Shown here piece after piece: positions 1-7,556 of a stretch of 51,765 nt of DNA (its first letter is position 1; each line of letters opens with the position of its first letter). The stretch lies in contig NZ_QPII01000027.1 of NCBI RefSeq assembly GCF_003336675.1, forward strand, positions 1 to 51,765, given 5' to 3'. Origin of the DNA: Billgrantia montanilacus. GTDB lineage: Bacteria > Pseudomonadota > Gammaproteobacteria > Pseudomonadales > Halomonadaceae. Under the pieces are notes generated by a model, which saw only the letters and a program-made list of their open reading frames with translations, had not been told where the DNA came from and searched no databases. A program made the translations under genes and the position numbers.

Positions 1-65
1 ATGTCCATGACCACGGCAGCCTTGCGCTTCGCGGTCCATCGCTTGATGGGGTTGTCGTCGTTCAT
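1..65 (-). CDS. IS3-family transposase OrfA, 5' end only (partial)
   Basis: Only the first 21 codons lie in the window; the gene runs off the left edge. The ATG is preceded by a strong AGGAGG ribosome site. The N-terminus (MNDDNPIKRWTAKRKAA) resembles the DUF1153-type OrfA found in IS3-family insertion sequences, a helix-turn-helix protein encoded upstream of the DDE transposase. The assignment rests on recalled family similarity over a very short stretch. The bases to its right, up to about 190, probably include the end of the element, but no terminal repeat can be defined because the other end is outside the window. Confidence 0.55.
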   Translation of the reverse strand, partial: MNDDNPIKRWTAKRKAAVVMD

Positions 66-193
66 CCTGTCCTCCTGATCGCTGCACTATAGCCTGTGCA
101 GCTCTGGAGGGGGTCACTTCACGGCGTTAGCCGCTGCAAGGAACTCGTCGACAAGCGACAATTTAGCGGGACACCAAACTCGGAGTAAATGGC

Positions 194-751
194 ATGGGAC
201 TTCTAACCTTCAGTCTCAACGTCACCCTGGACGGCTGCGTCGATCACGAGGAAGGCATCGCCGACGACGAGACACACGCCTTCTTCACCCGCCTCATGGA
301 CGAGAGCGGGGCGATGCTGTGGGGCCGCGTCACCTACGAGATGATGGAGGGCTACTGGCCGGCGGTCGCTCGCGGCGATGAGGAGGCGCCGCCAGCGATG
401 CGCGAGTGGGCGGTCAAGCTGGAGGCCAAGCCGAAGTACGTGGTGTCGTCGACGCGAACGGACTTTCCGTGGACCAACAGCCACCACATCGCCGGCGACC
501 TGTGCACGAACGTGCAGAAGCTCAAGGATGCGACCCCTGCCGGCCTGCTCCTCGGTAGCGGCAAGCTCGCGACCGAGCTGGACCGACTGGATCTGATCGA
601 CGAGTACAAGCTCCTCGTCCACCCCAGGATCGCCGGCCACGGCCCGACCCTGTACGAGAGCGGGCTGCCCAGCACGCGACGGCTCGAGTTGATCTCGGTG
701 AAGCCGCTCCGCAGCGGCGCGGTCGCCATGCACTACCGGCGCGCGCGCTGA
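194..751 (+). CDS. Dihydrofolate reductase-like (RibD C-terminal family) protein
   Basis: 185 residues, the usual length for the small stand-alone RibD_C/DHFR-like proteins (YyaP/YwjB type). Seen: an N-terminal SLNVTLDGCVD segment, LWGRVTYEMMEGYW, which is the family nucleotide-site signature, and GSGKLATELDRLDLIDEY towards the C-terminus, followed by HPRIAGHGPTLYESGL. These proteins are presumed NADPH-dependent reductases; their physiological substrates are mostly unknown. It stands alone between the insertion-sequence fragment and the nirD end, facing nirD, and has no obvious link to nitrate metabolism. A GGAG element upstream of the ATG supports the start. Confidence 0.8.
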   Translation: MGLLTFSLNVTLDGCVDHEEGIADDETHAFFTRLMDESGAMLWGRVTYEMMEGYWPAVARGDEEAPPAMREWAVKLEAKPKYVVSSTRTDFPWTNSHHIAGDLCTNVQKLKDATPAGLLLGSGKLATELDRLDLIDEYKLLVHPRIAGHGPTLYESGLPSTRRLELISVKPLRSGAVAMHYRRAR

Positions 752-780
752 TTCGTACCGCCTTGAGCTCGCCGACGCTG

Positions 781-904
781 GCAACACCGCCGGGAGGCCT
801 TCGGCCTCCAGTCGCGAGCTAAAGCTGCTCCTACAGCGTCTTTTTCTTATGTACCCTCCAGTCGCGAGCTGAAGCTGCCCCTACAGCGTTTTTTTCTTAT
901 GCAT
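781..904. repeat. Dispersed repeat with a 50-bp tandem duplication
   Basis: A 50-bp unit beginning CCTCCAGTCGCGAGCT and ending in a T-rich TTCTTATG occurs twice in tandem (805-854 and 855-904) with few differences. The first copy is preceded by a GGAGGCC-TTC-GGCCTCC hairpin at 793-809. A diverged copy of the hairpin plus unit lies 47.6 kb away at 48412-48470, so this is a dispersed non-coding repeat of the REP/BIME kind and not a local duplication only. Confidence 0.7.
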
Positions 905-908
905 CCTC

Positions 909-945
909 AAGCCGCCGTGCCATAAGCCCGGCGGCTTTTTCTTTT
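909..945 (+). terminator. Intrinsic terminator between the DHFR-like gene and nirD
   Basis: Inverted repeat AAGCCGCC ... GGCGGCTT followed on the plus strand by TTTTTCTTTT. It fits a terminator for plus-strand transcription from the DHFR-like gene; on the minus strand (after nirD) the hairpin lacks a clear U-run. Confidence 0.7.
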
Positions 946-960
946 CCGATGGCTGAAACC

Positions 961-1332
961 TCACGCCTCGATCCACACCTCATCGCCCTTGAAGCTCACC
1001 TTCCAGGTGCGCAGGGTTATGCTGTCGTCTTCCAGGCACTGGCCGTCTTCCAGGCGGAAGTGCTGCTTGTAGATCGGCGAGGCGACGACGAGCTGGCCTT
1101 TGATATCACCGACGATGCCGCGGGCGATGACGTTGGCGTGGGAGAAGGGGTCGTGGTGGTCGATGGCGTAGAGTTCCTGCTCGTACCCCGGCAAATAGAA
1201 TATGGCGACTTGTGCCGGGCCTTCCGGGGTTTCCACCCAGGCGGCAATGCCGGAGTAGGGCACCAGGTCGGTGCGGGTGCAGAGGGTTTGCCAGGTTTGG
1301 GTCATGGTCTTGGCCGCAATTGCTGAACTCAT
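961..1332 (-). CDS. nirD: Nitrite reductase (NADH) small subunit NirD
   Basis: 123 residues, normal for NirD, the Rieske-like small subunit of assimilatory NADH-nitrite reductase in the cytoplasm. Seen: WQTLCTRTDLVPYSG at the N-terminus, FYLPGYEQELYAIDHHDPFS, ARGIVGDIKGQLVVASPIYKQ and a C-terminal LEDDSITLRTWKVSFKGDEVWI, all in the usual order. The Cys/His cluster ligands of true Rieske proteins are absent, as is normal for NirD. The chosen ATG (1332) has GGAG nine bases upstream; the longer open frame upstream lies inside nirB and is ignored. It follows nirB after 161 bp and is last in the nasB-like/nirB/nirD transcription unit. Confidence 0.95.
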   Translation of the reverse strand: MSSAIAAKTMTQTWQTLCTRTDLVPYSGIAAWVETPEGPAQVAIFYLPGYEQELYAIDHHDPFSHANVIARGIVGDIKGQLVVASPIYKQHFRLEDGQCLEDDSITLRTWKVSFKGDEVWIEA

Positions 1333-1493
1333 TTTTTTAATCTCCAATTCGTTTCGGGAAATCGGCGAGCGGGATGAAGCGCTAGGCGCGCGGCGGACCG
1401 AAGGCGAGACATAACGTGGGGTTAGGCGAGCCTTCGGGGTGCCGCGCAACAACGCGATTCGTTGGGGACGCCGAGTCCGCGCAGCGATTTCCA

Positions 1494-4025
1494 TCACGCT
1501 GGGCGGAGCTGGCCGCGCTCGGTTGTATAGATAATGTCCGGGTCCGGGCGCGCGTCGTTGACGAAGCTGCGGAAGCGCTTGAGCTTCTCCGGGTCGCTGA
1601 TGGCGTTGGCCCATTCGCATTCGTAGGCGTCGATGACGGTCTGCATCTGCCGGTCGAGTTCCTCGCCGATGCCGAGGCTGTCCTCGAGGATCACTTCCTT
1701 GAGGTAGTCCAGCCCGCCGTCCAGGTTCTCGCGCCATACCGAGGTGCGCTGCAGGCGGTCGGCGGTGCGGATGTAGAACATCAGGAAGCGGTCGATGATG
1801 CGGTAGAGCTGTTCGTCGTCGAGGTCGGTGGCGAACAGTTCGGCGTGGCGCGGGCGCATGCCGCCGTTGCCGCACACGTACAGGTTCCAGCCGTTCTCGG
1901 TGGCGATCACGCCGATGTCCTTGCTCTGGGCTTCGGCGCACTCGCGGGTGCAGCCGGAAACGCCGAACTTGATCTTGTGCGGCGCGCGCAGGCCCTTGTA
2001 GCGGTGCTCCAGTTGGATCGCCATGCCCACGCTGTCCTGTACACCATAGCGGCACCAGGTGCTGCCCACGCAGGACTTCACCGTCCGCAGCGACTTGCCG
2101 TAGGCGTGGCCGGTCTCGAAGCCGGCTTCGATCAGCTCGCCCCAGATCGCCGGCAGGTCTTCCAGGCGGGCGCCGAACAGGTCGATGCGCTGGCCGCCGG
2201 TCACCTTGGTATAGAGCGCGTACTTCTGCGCCACCTGGCCCAGCACCACCAGCTTGTCGGGGGTGATCTCGCCGCCCGGCACGCGGGGAACGACGGAGTA
2301 GGTGCCGTTCTTCTGCATGTTGGCCATGAAGGTGTCGTTGGTGTCCTGCAGCGGGATGTGGGCCGCGTCGGTGATCGGCTCGTTGAAGCAGGAGGCCAGG
2401 ATCGAGGCCACCGCCGGCTTGCAGATGTCGCAGCCGAGCCTATGAGACTCCGCAGAGCCATGCTTCTCCATCAGCTCGCTGAAGGTCTTGATGCCCTCGA
2501 CGCGGACGATGTCGTAGAGCTCCTGGCGGGTGTGGGCGAAGTGTTCGCAGATCGACTTGTCGACCTCCACGCCGCGGGCTTCCAGCTCGTGGTCGACCAC
2601 GCTCTTGAGCAGTGCGGCGCAGCCGCCGCAGCCGGTGCTGGCCTTGGTTTCACCCTTCACCGCGCCGAGGTCGACGGCGCCGGCATCCAGCGTCGCGCAG
2701 ATGTCGCCCTTGGTCACGTTGTGGCACGAGCAGATCATGGCCGTTTCCGGCAGGGCGTCGGGGCCCAGGGTGGGCGCGCCTTCGCTCGAGGGCAGGATCA
2801 GCGCGGCGGGGTCCTCGGGCAGGTCCATGCGGTTGGCGTAGTACTGCAGCAGGGTGTCGTAGTAGCTGTTGTCGCCCACCAGCATGGCGCCGACCAGGCG
2901 CTTGCCGTCGCTGGAGACCACCAGCTTGCGATACTGCTGCTTGATCGGATCCAGGAAGCGGAACATGCGCGCGCCGGGAGTGCGGTCGCCGTGGGCGTCG
3001 CCGATGGAGCCCACGTCCACGCCCATCAGCTTGAGCTTGGTGCTCATGTCGGCGCCCTTGAAGCTGCCGTCCTGGGTGCCGCTGGCCGTGGCGAGCAGGG
3101 TGGCGGCGGCGGCCTTGGCCATCTGGTAGCCGGGGGCCACCAGGCCGAAAATGCTGTTGTTCCACAGCGCGACTTCACCCACGGCGAGAATGGCCGGGTC
3201 GTTGGTCAGGCAACGGTCGTCGATCACCACGCCGCCGCGCTCGCCGATCTCCAGGCCGCAGTCCCGGGCCAGGTCGTCGCGGGGGCGAATGCCGGCGGAG
3301 AACACGATCAGGTCGGTCTCCAGCACCTTGTCGTCCTGGAACACCATGCGGTGGCGGCTGGCCTCGCCGTCGACGATCTCCTGGGTGGCGCGGCCGGTCA
3401 GCACCTGCACGCCCAGCGACTCGATCTTCTCGCGCAGCAGCTCGCCGCCTTCGCTGTCGACCTGCATCGGCATCAGCCGGGGGGCGAACTCGACCACAGC
3501 GGTGTCCAGGTTGAGGCCGCGCAGGGCGTTGGCGGCTTCCAGGCCGAGCAGGCCGCCGCCCACCACCACGCCGGTATTGGCGGTTTCGGCCATGGCGCGA
3601 ATGGCGTCGAGATCCTCCAGGGTACGGTAGACCAGGCAGCCTTCCCGGTCGTTGCCGGGGATCGGCGGCACGAAGGGATAGGAGCCGGTGGCCAGCACCA
3701 GGCGGTCGTAGGCGTAGCAGCCCTGGGGTGTCGTCACCTCGCCGCGGTCGCGGTCGATGGCGGTGACTGCCTCGGAAAGGCGCAGGGCAATGCCGTGCTC
3801 GGCGTAGTACTCGGCGGTGGAGAGGGCCAGCGAGTCGGCATCGCGGCCGCTGAAATACTCGGAGAGGTGAACCCGGTCGTAGGCCAGGTGGCGCTCCTCG
3901 CCGAACACGGTGATCTCGTAGTGCTCGGTGGCGCCCTGTTCGACCAGTTGCTCGACCAGGTGGTGGCCGACCATGCCGTTACCGATGACGATCAACTGGG
4001 ATTTGGTGGCGTTAGGCGTGTTCAT
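1494..4025 (-). CDS. nirB: Nitrite reductase (NADH) large subunit NirB
   Basis: 843 residues, the typical NirB length. It reduces nitrite to ammonium with six electrons from NADH in the cytoplasm. Visible in order: FAD site (IVIGNGMVGHH, residues 12-22), NAD site (VVVGGGLLGLEAA, about 153-165), a BFD-type [2Fe-2S] region with C432, C434, C466 and C469, a second Cys-rich stretch near 490-540, and the siroheme/[4Fe-4S] half with C652, C658, C692 and C696 (GCTRECAEAQ). All expected ligands are present. Its ATG overlaps the stop of the upstream flavoprotein by 4 bases (ATGA), implying translational coupling. Siroheme supply would need the cobA gene on the other side of the cluster. Confidence 0.97.
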   Translation of the reverse strand: MNTPNATKSQLIVIGNGMVGHHLVEQLVEQGATEHYEITVFGEERHLAYDRVHLSEYFSGRDADSLALSTAEYYAEHGIALRLSEAVTAIDRDRGEVTTPQGCYAYDRLVLATGSYPFVPPIPGNDREGCLVYRTLEDLDAIRAMAETANTGVVVGGGLLGLEAANALRGLNLDTAVVEFAPRLMPMQVDSEGGELLREKIESLGVQVLTGRATQEIVDGEASRHRMVFQDDKVLETDLIVFSAGIRPRDDLARDCGLEIGERGGVVIDDRCLTNDPAILAVGEVALWNNSIFGLVAPGYQMAKAAAATLLATASGTQDGSFKGADMSTKLKLMGVDVGSIGDAHGDRTPGARMFRFLDPIKQQYRKLVVSSDGKRLVGAMLVGDNSYYDTLLQYYANRMDLPEDPAALILPSSEGAPTLGPDALPETAMICSCHNVTKGDICATLDAGAVDLGAVKGETKASTGCGGCAALLKSVVDHELEARGVEVDKSICEHFAHTRQELYDIVRVEGIKTFSELMEKHGSAESHRLGCDICKPAVASILASCFNEPITDAAHIPLQDTNDTFMANMQKNGTYSVVPRVPGGEITPDKLVVLGQVAQKYALYTKVTGGQRIDLFGARLEDLPAIWGELIEAGFETGHAYGKSLRTVKSCVGSTWCRYGVQDSVGMAIQLEHRYKGLRAPHKIKFGVSGCTRECAEAQSKDIGVIATENGWNLYVCGNGGMRPRHAELFATDLDDEQLYRIIDRFLMFYIRTADRLQRTSVWRENLDGGLDYLKEVILEDSLGIGEELDRQMQTVIDAYECEWANAISDPEKLKRFRSFVNDARPDPDIIYTTERGQLRPA

Positions 4026-5338
4026 GCGGCCTCCTTGACGGGGCGTTCCGGAGAGTCTGGATTGGCGTGTTCGTGAAGCAGGGCATCGGCATCGGCGGCG
4101 CCCAGCAGCAGGGCCTGGCGGCAGGGGCCGAGGTCGGTGCCGGCCAGCGAGTGTTCGAAGTACCAGGGGCCCATGGCGGTATCACCGTAGAGAACGGCAC
4201 CGACGATGCGCCCGTCGCACAGCAGCAGGCGGCGATAGTCGCCCTGCAGCGGGTCGCGGTAGGTGAGCACGTCGTGGTCGGGTTCCGCCTCGGTGGGGCC
4301 GAAGGCGTAGAGCGATACGCCGCTGACCTTGAGCTTGGTGGCACAGGGCGTCTCCACATAGCCTGCCGTCGGCTCGCCGGCCAGATGCGCGGCCAGGACC
4401 TCGACCTGCTGCCAGATGGGTTCCACCAGGCCGAACGTATTGCCCTGGCATTCGCAGCATTCGCCCAGGGCGTGGATGGCCGGGTCGGAGGTGGTGAGGG
4501 TCTCGTCGACGACGATGGCGCGGTTGACCTCGAGCCCGGCCGCCTGGCCCAGTTCCTTGTTGGGCGTGATGCCAATGGCCACCACCACGCATTGGGCCGG
4601 GAGCCACTGTCCGTCGCTCAGCATGGCGCCGGTGACATGGCCCTGGTCGTCTCCGGTCAGGTGGTCCAGGCCGGCATCGGTATGGATGTCGAGGCCGCGG
4701 CTACAGAGCTCGGCTTCGAGCAACCGGGCGGCGGTGATGTCCAGCTGACGGTTCATCAGCCGGTCGTCACGCTGGATCAGGCTCACGTTCATGCCGCGCT
4801 TGGCTTGGCCCTGTTTCCGCAAGCCTTCGGCGGCTTCCAGGCCCAGCAGGCCGCCGCCGATCACCACGGCACTGCCGCCGGCTTCAGCGGCACGTGTCAG
4901 GGCATCGGCATCGTTCAGGTCGCGAAAGACGTGGACGCCGGCAAGCGTGAGGCCGGGAATGGGCGGCATCGCCGGGCGTGAGCCGGTGGCCAGCACCAGG
5001 CGGTCATAGTCGAGGATGCGGCCGGCGTCAGTGGTCAGGCGGCGTGATTGGCGGTCGATGTCGGTGACCCGCTCACCGAGAATCAGGTCGATCTGCTGTT
5101 CGGCATACCAGTCGGCATCGCGCAGGGTCAGCGCGTCGCGTTCCATCTCGCCAGCCAGTAGCGGCGAGAGCAGGATACGGTTGTAGGCTGGCTGCGGCTC
5201 CTCGCCGATCACGGTGATGCGCAGCGACAGGGCCGGCCGCTTGGCCAGGGCTTCAACCAGCCGGTGGCCAGCCATCCCGTTGCCGATGATCACGAGATGC
5301 TCGAGCGTGGCAGGCTGGGTTGCGGACTGTGGGTGCAT
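4022..5338 (-). CDS. FAD/NAD(P)-dependent oxidoreductase, probable electron-transfer subunit of assimilatory nitrate reductase
   Basis: 438 residues, homologous in layout to the N-terminal half of NirB: FAD site (VIIGNGMAGHRL), an intact second Rossmann motif (VVIGGGLLGLEAAEGL) and the conserved ATGSRP and VVAIGITPNKEL segments. It lacks iron-sulfur and siroheme parts. In the Klebsiella and Bacillus nas systems such a flavoprotein passes NAD(P)H electrons to the molybdenum subunit, and the NasA of this window carries a C-terminal [2Fe-2S] domain that could receive them; this pairing is inference. Start chosen at ATG 5338 because GGAGGTG lies just upstream; an in-frame extension runs back through the leader terminator and is unlikely to be translated. 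First gene of the nirBD unit. Confidence 0.88.
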   Translation of the reverse strand: MHPQSATQPATLEHLVIIGNGMAGHRLVEALAKRPALSLRITVIGEEPQPAYNRILLSPLLAGEMERDALTLRDADWYAEQQIDLILGERVTDIDRQSRRLTTDAGRILDYDRLVLATGSRPAMPPIPGLTLAGVHVFRDLNDADALTRAAEAGGSAVVIGGGLLGLEAAEGLRKQGQAKRGMNVSLIQRDDRLMNRQLDITAARLLEAELCSRGLDIHTDAGLDHLTGDDQGHVTGAMLSDGQWLPAQCVVVAIGITPNKELGQAAGLEVNRAIVVDETLTTSDPAIHALGECCECQGNTFGLVEPIWQQVEVLAAHLAGEPTAGYVETPCATKLKVSGVSLYAFGPTEAEPDHDVLTYRDPLQGDYRRLLLCDGRIVGAVLYGDTAMGPWYFEHSLAGTDLGPCRQALLLGAADADALLHEHANPDSPERPVKEAA

Positions 5339-5375
5339 GTAGTGACACCTCCGAAGCGGGTAAGAAAGCAGCGGC

Positions 5376-5428
5376 AAAAAAGAAGACGCTCCGGCACGAC
5401 CCCGCCTGGGGTGTGCTGGAGCGTCTTC
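5376..5428 (-). terminator. Strong intrinsic terminator in the leader of the nasB-like/nirBD operon
   Basis: On the minus strand GAAGACGCTCC pairs perfectly with GGAGCGTCTTC; inside, GCAC/GTGC and ACCCC/GGGGT continue the helix. A T6 run follows (5376-5381). It sits 37 bases before the flavoprotein ATG. It may be a leader attenuator controlled by an ANTAR protein, or it may end the nasT-nasS transcript; the upstream promoter-like and hexaloop elements favour the first. Confidence 0.8.
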
Positions 5429-5449
5429 GCCCGTTGCTACTGTTCGAGA

Positions 5450-5467
5450 GCGACCGCCATTGATCGC
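5450..5467 (-). promoter_or_regulatory. ANTAR-type hexaloop hairpin in the nirBD operon leader
   Basis: Minus strand: GCGATC-AATGGC-GGTCGC, a six-pair stem (one G-U) closing a six-base loop with A1 and G4, the pattern of ANTAR-protein RNA targets. It lies about 20 bases upstream of the leader terminator. A second hairpin with the same loop rule was sought between it and the terminator and not found, so the assignment is partial. Confidence 0.45.
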
Positions 5468-5485
5468 GTGATTGACTAGTAGCAA

Positions 5486-5502
5486 TCAAGAAGCTGGCCA
5501 GA
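5486..5502 (-). promoter_or_regulatory. Possible sigma-54 (-24/-12) promoter of the nasB-like/nirBD operon
   Basis: Minus strand TGGCCAGCTTCTTGATT matches TGGCACG-N4-TTGC except at two positions of the -24 box and the final C of the -12 box (GG-N10-GA instead of GC). The position fits: a start near 5480 would place the hexaloop hairpin almost at the 5' end of the RNA, as in the nasA leader. Confidence 0.35.
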
Positions 5503-5598
5503 ATCCTCTTTCTGTTGGTTTTGTCGTTTTATTTCAGTTTCTTGGAAGTCCCTTCCCAGAAGGATCTTTCTGCGCTCAGCCGTTTCCGATCGGCCGCC

Positions 5599-5615
5599 TG
5601 CACGTCACTGGTGCA
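5599..5615. promoter_or_regulatory. NtrC-like binding site upstream of the nirBD operon
   Basis: TGCACGTCACTGGTGCA is a near-perfect match to the NtrC consensus TGCACC-N5-GGTGCA, with perfect TGCAC/GTGCA arms. It overlaps the nasS stop codon and lies about 125 bp upstream of the inferred start, a normal enhancer distance. Confidence 0.5.
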
Positions 5616-6642
5616 TGGCAGCATCGAAATGCACAGGGGCGTAGCATTCATGGAGCGTCGGGATGTCCAGGGCACGATCCAGGTGACGCAGGGAGCGGTC
5701 CAGCTGTTCGGCAATGCGGCCCATGGCTTCCACGTCGGGGCGCAGGACCCCGGGACCGAACAGGCGCTGGTGAATCGGGGCGACGCCCAGGGGCAGGGTG
5801 TCGAGATGGCTCACCGAGCGGTCCAGGTAGGGCGGCAGGGCGAGCCACTCCAGGGCCTGCCGGCGGTTGTCGGGAGAGTCGGCAAGCCAATCGCTGGCCG
5901 CCACCAGTGCGCGGATCAGGGCGGCAAGGGTGGCGGGGTAGTGGTGGGCCCAGGAGCGGGTCACGCCCAATACCTTCTCGGGGTGGTCGGGCCACAGCTG
6001 GGCACCGCTGGCCACGAGCTGGCCGACACCCTGGTGCGCGGCCAGGCTGCCCCAGGGTTCACCGGCGCAGAAGCCGTCGATCTGGCCTTCGCTGAGTGCC
6101 GCCACCATGCGTGGGGGCGGCAGGACAACCAGCTCCACGTCGCGGTCGGGATCGATGCCGCCCAGACTCAGCCACTCGCGCAGCAGGTAGTGCTGGCACG
6201 AGAAGGGGTAGACCATGGCCAGCCGCGGGCGATGAGGGCCGCTGTGCTGACCGAGCCAGGCACCGACGGCGCGTGCGCTGTCGGCCGGGTCGCTGCCCAT
6301 GGCGGCGCCGCTCTGCTGGCAGAGGGACTCCGACAGCACGATGGCATTGCCGTTGCGGCTCAGGGTGATCGGCGCCAGGGTGTCGCAGGGCGCACGCTCC
6401 AGCCCCAGGCTCATGGCCAGCGGCATGGGCGAGAGCATCTGGGCGCCATCGAGCAGCCCGGCGGCCACCTTGTCGCGCAGGGTCGACCAGGCGTTCTCCC
6501 GCGACAGCGATACCTCGACCCCCTGTTCGGAAAAGAAGCCCCGTTCACGGGCGATGACCAACAGGGTGGCATCCAGCAGTGGTACGAAGCCCAGGGTCAG
6601 GTGGTTCAGCTCGGGTGTGGTGTGCATGTCCTGCGGATTCAT
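5605..6642 (-). CDS. nasS: Nitrate/nitrite-responsive regulator NasS (NrtA/CmpA-like periplasmic-binding fold)
   Basis: 345 residues resembling the ligand-binding protein of NrtABC/CmpABCD transporters: GFVPLLDATLLVIARERGFF near the N-terminus, the NGNAIVLSESL segment, YPFSCQHYLLREWLSLGGI, CAGEPWGSLA and TRSWAHHYPATLAALIRALV. There is no signal peptide, and no ABC permease or ATPase nearby, which is the hallmark of NasS, the cytoplasmic sensor that binds and inhibits NasT until nitrate or nitrite is present (known from Azotobacter, Paracoccus and Pseudomonas). It lies 15 bases after nasT on the same strand. The ATG at 6642 has GAGGTCC upstream. Confidence 0.9.
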   Translation of the reverse strand: MNPQDMHTTPELNHLTLGFVPLLDATLLVIARERGFFSEQGVEVSLSRENAWSTLRDKVAAGLLDGAQMLSPMPLAMSLGLERAPCDTLAPITLSRNGNAIVLSESLCQQSGAAMGSDPADSARAVGAWLGQHSGPHRPRLAMVYPFSCQHYLLREWLSLGGIDPDRDVELVVLPPPRMVAALSEGQIDGFCAGEPWGSLAAHQGVGQLVASGAQLWPDHPEKVLGVTRSWAHHYPATLAALIRALVAASDWLADSPDNRRQALEWLALPPYLDRSVSHLDTLPLGVAPIHQRLFGPGVLRPDVEAMGRIAEQLDRSLRHLDRALDIPTLHECYAPVHFDAAMHQ

Positions 6643-6657
6643 GAATAGGACCTCGGT

Positions 6658-7275
6658 TCAGTCAGGCGAGCGCGTGTTCAGGCGTTCCAGGATATCGATG
6701 ACGCTGTCGGCCACCTCGGCGATACGCTGGCTGCGGTCCATGGCGAGCTTGCGCAGCATGCGGTAGGCCTGCTCCTCGTCGCAGTCCTGATGCTTCATCA
6801 GCAGCCCCTTGGCGCGTTCGATGCGCTTGCGCTCGGTGAGCTGATTGCGGGTCTTCTCCAGTTCGCGACGCATGGACTGGAAGGCGTCGAAGCGGGCGAT
6901 CGCCACCTCGATGATCGCCTTGACCCGGCCGGGAATCAGGCCGTCGACCACGTAGGCGCTGACGCCGACCTTGAGGGCGGCCTGGAGGATGTCCGGGTCG
7001 TGCTGGTCGGCGAAGAACACCACCGGGCGCGGGTTCTCGCGGTTGAGCAGCGCCATGCTGTCCAGGGTGTCGCGGTCGGGGGACTCCATATCGATGATCA
7101 CGACATCTGGCTGATGCCGGGCGACCATCTCGTTGAGGCTCGCCGGGCTCGTCAGGCGACAGACCACACGGTGCCCATCGGCGACCAGGGCCTCTTCGAC
7201 CATGGCGGCACGCACGACTTCATCATCAACCAGCAGAACATTCAGCGGTGGGGGCATGGCAGTCTCGCTAGTCAC
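6658..7275 (-). CDS. nasT: ANTAR-domain response regulator / antiterminator NasT
   Basis: 205 residues. The N-terminal receiver has LLVDDE and VVIIDMESPDRDTLDSM with the NasT-type aspartate. The C-terminal ANTAR domain is about residues 140-195 (QLTERKRIERAKGLLMKHQ ... EEQAYRMLRKLAMDRSQRI), which binds paired hexaloop RNA hairpins to block leader terminators. In the NasS-NasT system NasT is released by nitrate/nitrite and not by phosphorylation. The start is uncertain: GTG at 7275 (AGAG upstream) or ATG at 7257 (MPPPLNVLLVDDE). Divergent from nasA and upstream of nasS, its partner. Likely targets are the leaders at 7557-7662 and 11745-11841. Confidence 0.92.
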   Translation of the reverse strand: MTSETAMPPPLNVLLVDDEVVRAAMVEEALVADGHRVVCRLTSPASLNEMVARHQPDVVIIDMESPDRDTLDSMALLNRENPRPVVFFADQHDPDILQAALKVGVSAYVVDGLIPGRVKAIIEVAIARFDAFQSMRRELEKTRNQLTERKRIERAKGLLMKHQDCDEEQAYRMLRKLAMDRSQRIAEVADSVIDILERLNTRSPD

Positions 7276-7295
7276 GTTGCATCTCTACGCTGCGA

Positions 7296-7311
7296 TGCAA
7301 AATGCATTCCA
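7296..7311 (-). promoter_or_regulatory. Possible sigma-54 promoter for nasT-nasS
   Basis: Minus strand TGGAATGCATTTTGCA keeps the invariant GG-N10-GC and a TTGCA -12 box; the -24 box is TGGAATG instead of TGGCACG. It would start the RNA about ten bases before the GTG start codon. Confidence 0.35.
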
Positions 7312-7408
7312 CATGTCGCTACACCTTGTGACGGCAGGCCCCGCCGCCGGGGGGCGTTGGCCTGGTACATCGCCTTGGCCGTTGTCTTGGGCCAGTGCGC
7401 GAGATTTC

Positions 7409-7425
7409 GGCACTACCGTGGTGCA
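7409..7425. promoter_or_regulatory. NtrC-like site in the nasT/nasA intergenic region
   Basis: GGCACTACCGTGGTGCA matches the NtrC consensus TGCACY-N5-GGTGCA with one mismatch. It is centred about 130 bp upstream of the predicted nasA start and could serve both divergent units. Confidence 0.55.
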
Positions 7426-7523
7426 GCATGGCAGTTGGAGTGAGATTTCCTGGGGCAGTGGCTTGGTGGCAGGGCCGGCACGGCGAGAGTCAGAGGGCCG
7501 GAATAGGGGCAGAAGCTGGCGCA

Positions 7524-7540
7524 TGGCACGAAGATTGCTT
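7524..7540 (+). promoter_or_regulatory. Sigma-54 (-24/-12) promoter of nasA-cobA
   Basis: TGGCACGAAGATTGCTT is a full match to the consensus TGGCACG-N4-TTGCW, with GG (7525-7526) and GC (7537-7538) ten bases apart. The start should be near 7550, just before the first leader hairpin. Confidence 0.85.
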
Positions 7541-7556
7541 TTCCCTGTATAGAAAA

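Noticed and set aside
805..904. Tandem 50-bp units considered as a CRISPR array
   Set aside because: Only two units, directly adjacent with no spacers, and no cas genes.
1416..4076. An 886-codon open frame on the plus strand
   Set aside because: It is antisense to nirB in a high-GC gene, has a skewed Val/Gly/Ala/His composition and no family resemblance.
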